Of a stretch of DNA of 64,000 bases, positions 55,953 through 64,000 are shown one piece after another. Below the pieces are notes generated by a model that searched no databases, had not been told where the DNA came from, and worked only from the letters and a program-made list of their open reading frames with translations. Location of the stretch: contig CM043958.1 in NCBI GenBank assembly GCA_014529385.2, forward strand, positions 126,868,817-126,932,816, given 5' to 3'. The stretch's first letter is position 1, and each line of letters opens with the position of its first letter. The position numbers were made by a program, and so were the translations under genes. This stretch comes from Adiantum capillus-veneris (Eukaryota; Streptophyta; Polypodiopsida; Polypodiales; Pteridaceae).

Positions 55953-57343
55953 AATGCTCACATTACACTAGAAATATCTTAAAATATCATTGTGGCATGA
56001 GAAAAGTCTACAATGGATTGTGCATTTTTTCAATTACCAAACAATTAAATGAGACATGTATGCATGTCTATGCTTGAGGGAATCTAAGCTCAAGCACTCT
56101 GTTATTAGACTAAAATGTTACTTTAAAAAAAGCACCATTTGTAATTAGTTTTGAGTGAATATATGACTGTGAAGAATACCAAGAAACACAAGTAGTGTCA
56201 AAGTACCTACCAAGTCAAATCAAGTAGGCCCAAAACCAAAATAGATTCCAAGTGGTAGTGTGACATGCATATCATACTACATAATAAACTTCCAATCACA
56301 TGATCTAGTCACACGATTACCAAAATTCCATGTCTACATCATGTTTCCATCATGTATACGAGACACACTGATCAAAACATCAAAATGCAATGTCTAGAGA
56401 GATAAACTTACCCAATCAACTCAAGGAGCCTCAAAACCAAACTACATTCCAAGTAGTAGTGTGATATGCATCTCATATAATCATAGTAAACCTCCAATCA
56501 CATTATCTTGTCACACAATCACCAAAATGGAATGTCCATGTCATATGGTCACCATGCACTTATTAAAAGGTTGTCTTGGGGAGTGGACCAATAGCCTCCA
56601 AACCACATACAAAAGTCACGTAGTTGAAGTACTTAATATCCCATAACTTTATCTCTTGCTTTGGAATTATGTTAGTTGAAGTACTTAATATCCCATAACT
56701 TTATCTCTTGCTTTGGAATTATGTTCACTGGATAGTCCAATCACCAAGGGCAAACATTTGCCAACCAAGTTGTCACTTTTCTCTCAAGCAAAGATGGAGA
56801 GTATAAGGTATTCTCATTGAGCACATTAATCCACTCAATAGTGAATATTAGGGTTGTATCCAACTCCTACTCCTCTATGCATTGCACAATCCATCTACAC
56901 AAAGATTTAAGAACCATCCACTTTTGTAAACACATGCAAATAAAATTAAAATAGAATCAAAAGCAATTAGCAAACGAAAGAGGACATATGATTTTTAAAA
57001 GTTTTTTCAGAATCTTCTTGGTATAGAAACCATATTTTCAAAACAAATTGTCCACCCCACCTTGGGCTCCCACATTGGATTTATTTCATTTATCATAGAA
57101 AATTTCTCTGATGAGCTACGTCCTTAAATTTCCAAAGAAGAATGGGTCTCTTGACATTGTGTCTACAAAGATGAAAGGCTTACTTCTTAACAAAAACACA
57201 TGAAGGAAATGCATGAGGACACTATCCAAGCAAAATCACAAGTATGAAATTTTGTCAGTGGGACTCAAGATGCCAAGAAAGTGGCCAAGCAGTGTGATGC
57301 TCGTCAAAGATTAGGTAGGCCTACAACTAAGGTTCTTGTTAAG

Positions 57344-57345
<2 letters not shown>
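55953..57345. other. No gene seen; tandem duplications
   Basis: A unit of about 200 bp (AAAACCAAA..ATTCCAAGT.GTAGTGTGA.ATGCAT) is duplicated near 56,248 and 56,449. An exact 52-bp unit is duplicated at 56,621-56,672 and 56,673-56,724. No coding evidence. Confidence 0.7.

Positions 57346-57397
<52 letters not shown>
57346..57397. repeat. (CT)n microsatellite
   Basis: About 52 bp of uninterrupted CT. Confidence 0.95.
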
Positions 57398-57398
<1 letters not shown>

Positions 57399-57697
57399 AA
57401 GTTCATGTGTTGAATGTACACAACAAGCTACAATATTATTTCTCTTTTGTCATGTTTGTTTGCTCAATATTACATTTTTGCAAGTAGATGTGTTTATGTA
57501 CACTACTCATACGCATTCACATCCATTTATTTTACTTGCTACTTTCTCTCTCTTTCCATGAAAAGAGCATCTGTCACACATTGAAGGAATGAAGGTTGTT
57601 GAGTGATTGGGATAGGTATGAGACAACCAAAAGCTTTCAAACCTTATTCTACATTGTATTTTGGGTTATGAGCTAAGCAAAGGTCATCAATTTTTTT

Positions 57698-57735
<38 letters not shown>

Positions 57736-58800
57736 GGAATAGCTTAAAACAAAAACTTTAACTCACATTAAATGCAAGAGACTAATGGTTTGGTAAATCT
57801 CATTCTCAAGCCCTTTTAGACCAATCTTAATTAGATGCAAATTGATTTTACATGAGAAATAGAGAAAAATTTAGGAGATAAAGATTTTGGGTAAGATCAT
57901 GGTCTCTTTGTCTTTGATGGTTCTTCTCATGTTGGTCATGTCTACCAGAATGTCCATTATTATCTCTTCTATGACCTTTGCTATCACGTTCACTTATGGT
58001 ATCATGTCCTCCATCATGACTACGTGAAGAGCTTTTGATCCACTCGATAGCCAACTAAGTAAAAAAGGAGGGGGTCCTTGTCCTCACATGGCTCTTACCC
58101 AAAAATATTTTTGAACCCATAGTTTCATATTGGTAGGCCAACCAAGTGAAGAAAAGAGTTGATCAGTATGCCAATCAAGTAAAAAAAGAGGGAGTAGGAT
58201 CATCCCACTCGTTTGTGAGTGCAATGACTATAAGGGTGCTCCTACCCCCCAGTTTCTTGTGAACCGGTTGCTGATGTGAGTAGTGTCCACACCATCGATG
58301 AAACTCATCCGAGAAACATGAGAAGAGGGTGTAGGAGAGGAAAGCATTTGGAGTAATGGAATCCCTTTGCATCTGGTTAAAACAACGATGTTGATCATAG
58401 CCCAAAGCGTCCTTGCCATAGCCATGTGAGTCTTCCAATCCACATGTTCCAAGTGAAGACGTTCGAGATAGAAAGCCTTGTAAGAACTTCTTATGATTTT
58501 GTCGATCTACCACATTCAGTTTTAGTTCTTGTGATTTTGATCTCACTTTTCTTACTTGTGTATTGAGCAAGACCATGCACAAACCTCATGCCACCCCTCT
58601 TGTGCCCACAATATAGGTCACAATAAATTCAAATCTAGATAGAGTCTCTTAATTCATACATAAATCGAGAAATCAAAAACTCTTAAGAAACATTTTTAGT
58701 GAGCTAATTTCAACAGATATTTCTAAAAAATTGATTTAATTATCATCAAAAACTATTTTTGGGTGCGTAAACAATCAAAATATCCAAAATTTTGGGGAAA
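57398..58800 (-). other. Weak minus-strand frames, plus (GA)n at 57,700-57,732
   Basis: Minus-strand frames at 58,582-58,175 and 58,054-57,848 could be pieces of one degraded protein. The second is His/Arg/Asp-rich (SHDGGHDTISERDSKGHRRD), like basic gag tails. Nothing matches a family I know. Confidence 0.25.
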
Positions 58801-58805
58801 AAAAG

Positions 58806-59085
58806 GGACGGGAGCTCCTTGATCATCCACGTGCACGCGGATGATCGGGGGACTTTTGTACCCAATTTTTTCCCTAAAATTGTAGATTTATACTTTCCTA
58901 GCAAACCTCAATAGAGCTTGTGCATTCTTATTTTGTGCAAAAAATTGGATTCATACCTTCCAATGGGTCTCAATGGAGCTTTTGCATCAGAAAAAAGGGG
59001 GCGAGCCAGAGCCTCCCTATCATCCTCGAGCGCGCGGATGATGGGGAGGCTCTCGCTCCCCCCTTTTTATCTTTGCTAAGTCATA

Positions 59086-59138
<53 letters not shown>

Positions 59139-59290
59139 CCCCCCCCCCCCCCCCCCCCCCCCCCCAAAAATATATGTATGAAAGGCTAGAATTTTATGCT
59201 TACTTATTTTTTGAAAAAAGGTGAGCACCAACAGCCCTCCTGTCATCTACGTGCACGCGGATGATGGGGGGGCTCTTGAGCTTGCCCTTT
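58806..59290. repeat. Three hairpins with 10-nt loops
   Basis: Hairpin 1 has arms GATCATCC/GGATGATC (58,821-58,846). Hairpin 2 has arms of about 28 nt (58,997-59,025 with 59,036-59,063), including GAGCCTCCC/GGGGAGGCTC. Hairpin 3 has arms AGCCCTCCTGTCATC/GGATGATGGGGGGGCT (59,233-59,274). The loop is ACGTGCACGC in 1 and 3 and TCGAGCGCGC in 2. Centres are about 197 and 223 bp apart. Confidence 0.85.
59092..59165. repeat. (CT)n followed by 28-nt poly-C
   Basis: CT run 59,092-59,136, one G, then C from 59,138 to 59,165, then A-rich sequence. Confidence 0.95.
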
Positions 59291-59299
59291 TTTTGCACG

Positions 59300-59303
<4 letters not shown>

Positions 59304-59363
<60 letters not shown>
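59304..59363. repeat. (GA)n microsatellite
   Basis: About 60 bp of GA, complementary to the (CT)n 170 bp to the left, with hairpin 3 between. Confidence 0.95.
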
Positions 59364-59366
<3 letters not shown>

Positions 59367-59629
59367 AATGTTATATTAAATGTTTTCAAAAGGCCAAAAT
59401 GACCTATGAGACCAAATTGATACGAGCTTGGTGGATCTAATACAATATCTGGGTACAAAATAAAAATAAAAATGAACTAAAGTTAAAACCTAAAATCATC
59501 ATCATCATCAATTTTTGAGGATGCCCGACATCGGGTGTTGTCCAAGAAAGTATTGCATCGGTTGTTGAAGAGCATCATCTGCCTCTATAAATAGTCGTAT
59601 TGGACGTCTCTCATGCCGTGCTAGGATAT

Positions 59630-60383
59630 TCATGATCCTCCGATGGAGCGAGAGTGAAATATGACAACGACGAAGCGAGTAGATCCCCTGGAGGAGCAAA
59701 AGCATTGGGGAACAAAGGGAAAACAAAATTTAGTTAAATAATAACATTTAACTTTTTTTTGTGCGAGTGGGGATATCCCTGCAGCCTGATCATTTGCACT
59801 ATTACTGGCATGTATATTGTTGTATGCTCCATTGCTGGCAGCAGTGTGGGCGCCATGAGGTTTGATGGTAGTGGACTTTGCGATATCAGCTTTGGTTTGA
59901 TGGCATTGGACTTTCCGATATCTTGGCCGCAGGGTTTGCATCAATGGTTGCGGTAGGAAGGGTTGTAGCACCTTCATTTACCGAGGTGTGAGCAGCGCCA
60001 TCTACTTCTACAAGATTTAATGCAACATCATCTTCTGTCGGGTTTGTGGCACGTGCAGCTGGAGCTATGGTACTCTCACCCGTGAGGTTTTCAATAGCGC
60101 TCATGTTAGAGATGGTAACGGCGCCAATAGCAGAAGGTGCACTAGCGTTTACAACATCATCTTCTGCAGGAGGAATTGTAGCAAGGTCGTCGTCTGCAGC
60201 AGAGGCCGGGTCGCGGGCTTGGAGCAAAAGAGCGGGCGTTGGGGTTTCAACGTAGGCCCCACGCACATTGGGCACCCTAGCTCCCTCTACAGAGTGCGCT
60301 TTCAAAATATTTAACTTGCCATGCATCCCCCGTATGTTTCTCTGTCGAGAGTATTGTGGACAAAACAATGAGGTGCTCAACAC
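59630..60383 (-). CDS. Hypothetical Ala/Thr-rich frame (doubtful)
   Basis: A 165-codon minus-strand frame (60,383-59,886) rich in Ala, Thr, Asp and Pro (SAADDDLATIPPAEDDVVNA) continues after a frame change to 59,630 with similar composition (TAASNGAYNNIHASNSANDQ). No domain, signal peptide or membrane segment is recognisable. The consistent low-complexity composition over two frames suggests a decayed or intron-split coding region, not a certain gene. Confidence 0.25.
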
Positions 60384-60389
60384 TAGCAG

Positions 60390-63040
60390 GAACTCTTCCT
60401 CCTGAATATAGCATGCATTGTGCTCTTGATTTTACATAAGTCTTGGTTGGGGTTAAAGAAGACAAGATGCCAATTCTAAGATCCTCTCTGGGTGAGTACT
60501 CTCTTCTCCACAAAATAAACAAAAGGAACCAAGGTCCAAGGCTTGAGATTGTAACACAAGTGTGTCACATGAGGATTTCCTCTCCTCAAGAGCTGATCGT
60601 CGAGGGCCGCGGTCTCCATTTGGAAGGAGAGTGGGTGGCTCGTATGCTATCGTAAGGCAGCAGTGTGTCATCCGCTTATTGTTGCATCACATAATTCAAC
60701 ACTAGCAAGTAAATGGGCCAGCCCATGTGGAGCATTGGGTTGGAGGTGCGGTGCTTTGCCACAGTAGGGATTGCGGTGCAGGAGACATGGCAGATCTGCT
60801 ACAGAGCAGCGTGGGGTGCGGGCGATGGGGTTGATGTTTACCTTGGCATGTGATGTGTAGGACACATACATGTGATTGTATTAGGTACCGAGGGATCTAT
60901 TATATGCAATTGCATGGCAGTTACAATACGTTACGAATGTGTGTGGTGCTCATTGGGATGCGGGCCGTTGTGCCTACTAGGATGCTGATTGTGTAATGAT
61001 GTGGATTATTATTCCCACACAATCAGCTCTTTGACCACTCTTTTCTTGAGCTAGAATCATTTTCTATTGCCTCAGTTTCTATCTCACCATGATCCTCAAT
61101 AACATACACCCCAAACATTGTTGCGCCTGGCATAGCAAATCGAAACTACTTAGAACTCCCATGTCTCTTTGTTGGCACTCAGTCTAGCGCCAATTATGTT
61201 GTTGGGCAAGATCAACCTCAGATGGTTGGGTTGAAGGATGTTCACACCTAGCATGGGCCTGAAACTTCATAGATACCAAAAAATGTACATGTCTCTTTGG
61301 GAGCAGTTTCTAGACTTTTTACGATTGACCTTGCCTCTCCAAAGGGGACAAAGAAAATCCTTGACATCTACACTTGTTGAAGGGGAAGTATTGATAACAT
61401 CGTTTATTAACATTGGGTTCCTGCATTTTGGGAGAAACATCTTTCGAATCGATTCCTTGATGAGACAAGCAAACACTTTGCGCTTCTTGATCTTCGGGTG
61501 GCAAAGATAGAGTCCATGCTTGTAATGTGGAGGCTCAGGACAACATCAAAAGTGCAACTCATAGCAACAAGATCCAAAGGATGATTACACTTTTTGCTAC
61601 ACACTTACATGCTTGCATGCATACTTGACATGCTACATGGGTGAAAGCATGACTGGGTGGACACCAAAGATGTGTCCGAGACATCACCATTTGGTAAATT
61701 AATAGTTGTAATATGTTTGACAAAGATAGAAGAACCCAAGGTGTGTGATATATCATTGGATATCTCTTGAAGAGGAGAATCTAAAAAGCTGTTTGGTGCC
61801 AAATTTAGTATTAATTTGTAAAAATTTTACCGCGCACCACGTCTAATAGTGCATCTATTCAAAACTAGTAATCAACCCATAAAAGTGTACCACCCAATCA
61901 TGCTTTCACCCACATACATACATACATGATCATATGTGTTTTAGAATATGGGGCCTTACTTGCTTACAATTGTACAGGTGCACTCATCACTATGTCTCGC
62001 AACAGTAAAATTCGGCAACACCAAAAAGCTTCAGAGCTAATTTTTTTCAAGGGATTTTACATCCATCGATGTTTTCCACAATGAATACACCACCACATAC
62101 TCCCAACATCAAGAACTTATGGAATGATGGCCAAGCATTTCTAGAAGCTTTTGTGGTGGGCTCAGAGAAGGACAATTTCTTGTGTTTGGATGCAAACCAA
62201 TATGGCTCTAGTGCAGCCAGCCACCTCAAAGAGGCCCCAATGAAGAAAATGGTGGCTACACCAAATGGTATTCTAGAGATGGGATCTATGCGGATGGTTC
62301 AGGAAAAACTCTTTTTCTTGCATCGAGTGAAGAAAGTGTTCCAAGAATGATTGTTGGATGGTACCTTATTTTCAAGCCTCTGATACCATGTTTGATGGGT
62401 TTCTTTCTTCAAAAATTCTTTCAAGCCTTCCTTCTTCGTCAGGACTCATGTTTTCAAGCGACTTAATGTCATGTCCCACAGATTACCACAAATTTATATC
62501 CTTCACAAAGCACCACACACGGCCTTTTTACATGAGTGAAAGAAGAATGCATTCTTTCATGATTATTTGGATAGACAAGTCAGCATGGGCTATCTTGCTA
62601 GTGAAGGTAAATCTAAAATAACTTTCCACTATCATGAGAAAACTATGTGAAAGCTTTCACTTGCTCAAATATTTGCACATGCATGATCTATTATGTGATG
62701 CCAAAGGATGCCACAATGACACATTTAGTGATCCATCTTGGGGAGCATGGCCATAATGTTCAGGCAAGTACTAGAGGGCATCCCTTGAAAGGGTGTGTAG
62801 TATGTCATCTCTTATGTATGAGCAGCTGCAAAATTACTTCTCTCCACCCTTTGACGTCTTTTTTCAATCCACTCTAGCTATAGATGTATGCTTTGTGGAT
62901 CATATCTTGCCAAATGCTCAAGCTCAAAGTTAGGAATTTTGGAAACATATACATATTTTTTTGGTGTGTATCGTATGAGTAATGTCTATTTTTTGGGTTA
63001 AGTTTTTTGTGTCATTATAAAAGGCTCCAATTTTAAAGTC
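60390..63040. other. No confident gene; interior of the inverted-repeat interval
   Basis: Short frames on both strands (for example 62,069-62,350 +, with HLKEAPMKKMVATPNGILEM) carry no recognised motif. No LTR, tRNA or RT signature is visible. Confidence 0.4.
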
Positions 63041-63096
63041 AAAAAGCTTGCAAAAATGGTCTTCATTACAAAAGCTCGAAATTAGAAGCTCGCAAA
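63041..63096. repeat. Inverted repeat, right arm (56 bp)
   Basis: AAAAAGCTTGC...ATTACAAAAGCTC...AGAAGCTCGCAAA, the inverted counterpart of 55,897-55,952. Confidence 0.8.
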
Positions 63097-63114
63097 AAAA
63101 ACACACTCTCCAAA

Positions 63115-63760
63115 GAGCTGGTCAAGTGGTTCAAGTGGTTGTTAAGTGTTGGTCAATTAGTACAAAGTTCTATCCAAGTGGTTCAGGGGGTTGGTCAAGT
63201 GGTTCAGGGGGTTGGTCAAGTGGTTCGAAGTGTTGGTGCGGTGGTTCAGAGTGCTTGTCAAGTGGTATAAAGTGTTGGCCAAGTGTTTCAGGGGGGGTGG
63301 TTAAGTGGTTCAAGGGGCTTGTCGAGTGGTATAAAGTGCTTAAAAGTGCTAGTCAGGAGGTCCTAAGTGGTCCAAAGAGCTGGTCAAGTTTTTCAGGGGG
63401 TTGGTAAATGGTGGTTAAGTGGAACGAAGTGTTGTCCAAGTGGTTCAGGGGGTTTATCAAGTGGTTCAAAGTGTCAGTCATGTGGTTCAGAGTGCTTGTC
63501 AAGTGGTATAAAGTGTTGGCCAAGTGGTTTAGGGTGTGGTCAAGTGGTTCATAGTGCTTGTCAAGTAGTATAAAGTGCTTAAAAGTGTTGGTCAGGTGGT
63601 CCTAAGTGGTCCAAAGAGCTGCTCAAGTGGCACAAGGGGCTGGTAAGGTGCTCAAAAGTTCTTTTAAGTGTTTCTAGGGGCTGGTAAAGCGGTTCAAGGG
63701 GGCTGGTAAAGTGCTGGTCAACTGGCCAAGTGCTCAGAAGTGCTTTCAAGTGTTTTAAAA
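63115..63760 (+). repeat. AAGTGGTTC/GGTCAAGTGG minisatellite, right copy
   Basis: Units such as GGTCAAGTGGTTCAGGGGGTT and TCAAGTGGTATAAAGTG. The Gly/Ser-rich frame across it is a by-product of the repeat. Confidence 0.9.
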
Positions 63761-63852
63761 GACGTCTTTTATCACTCTATTGTGAAAAGTGCTAGCTTTT
63801 CAGCAGGGCTGATTAGTTGTAATTTTAGAGGGAAGTAGTCAGGTGATCCCCT

Positions 63853-63878
63853 CCCCCCCCCCCCCCCCCCCCCCCCCC
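63853..63878. repeat. Poly-C tract, 26 nt
   Basis: Uninterrupted C run. The remaining bases to 64,000 hold only an A/T-rich stretch and one AAGTGCTAG. Confidence 0.95.
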
Positions 63879-64000
63879 AGCTTTGATGTAATCCTTCTTG
63901 ACTCTCTTCAATATAGTTCACTGCCTCCTTTTTATTTATTTATTTAAAAAAAAGTGCTAGCTATTGTTAAAAGTGATGGCCAAAATCAAATTTAGAGAGA

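Noticed and set aside
63048-63573. Gly/Ser/Trp-rich repetitive frames
   Set aside because: Translation of the AAGTGG minisatellite; no start context or homology, and it changes frame with unit indels.

Overview
This window looks like nuclear DNA from a land plant with a large, repeat-packed genome. The evidence is Ty3/gypsy chromoviruses with a C-terminal chromodomain, plant-type Ty1/copia remnants, primer-binding sites matching initiator-Met tRNA and apparently Asp tRNA, a pogo/Tigger-type DNA transposon, long (CT)n/(GA)n runs, and a degraded gene for a plant-style FCP1-like domain with apparent introns. The species cannot be read from the sequence; a fern, lycophyte or gymnosperm would fit the element density. 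There is no bacterial gene organisation, no CRISPR array, and no rRNA or tRNA gene that I can support.

Left part (1-24.7 kb). A decayed Ty1/copia element (copia-1, + strand) fills 1 to about 4.1 kb. Next comes a nest that can be dissected. A Ty3/gypsy element (E2) runs from 4,333 to 23,520 and is bracketed by a perfect 5-bp target duplication, GTTTA. A minus-strand LTR element without visible pol (X) lies inside its 5' LTR. A young, structurally intact chromovirus (E1, 11,641-20,040) with one 1,649-codon gag-pol frame lies inside its RNase H region. One deletion joining 11,640 to 11,641 explains everything that is missing. E2 itself sits in the tail of another gypsy element (E4), whose polypurine tract is at 24.65 kb.

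Middle (24.7-50.6 kb). Simple repeats lead into a decayed minus-strand copia element (copia-2). It is interrupted by two related large LTR elements, A and B, of an unusual family with no visible pol. Element A (30,435-48,304) has diverged LTRs, a tRNA-Asp-like PBS, a polypurine tract, and a one-mismatch target duplication. It is inserted in the 5' LTR of its relative B (LTR 29,520-30,434 plus 48,305-48,341). Just inside their 5' LTRs, A and B each carry a tandem array of roughly 283 bp period. Each array has a palindrome centred on ATC-NN-GAT, but the palindrome arms differ completely between A and B. Element A has in turn been hit by a truncated minus-strand gypsy element (E3, 33.3-38.7 kb) and a minus-strand pogo-type transposon (transposase 42.6-45.2 kb).

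Right part (50.6-64 kb). A broken gene with apparent introns (about 51.4-55.6 kb) ends in an FCP1/NLI-type phosphatase-like domain and contains a 1-kb AAGTGC/GCACTT array. Beyond it, a 7.1-kb interval is bounded by a 56-bp inverted repeat next to AAGTGGTTC minisatellites. It contains three G+C-rich hairpins with 10-nt loops, several (CT)n/(GA)n runs and poly-C tracts, and only weak hypothetical reading frames.

Only E1 looks capable of making its full protein. Every other coding region shows frameshifts, stops or truncation.
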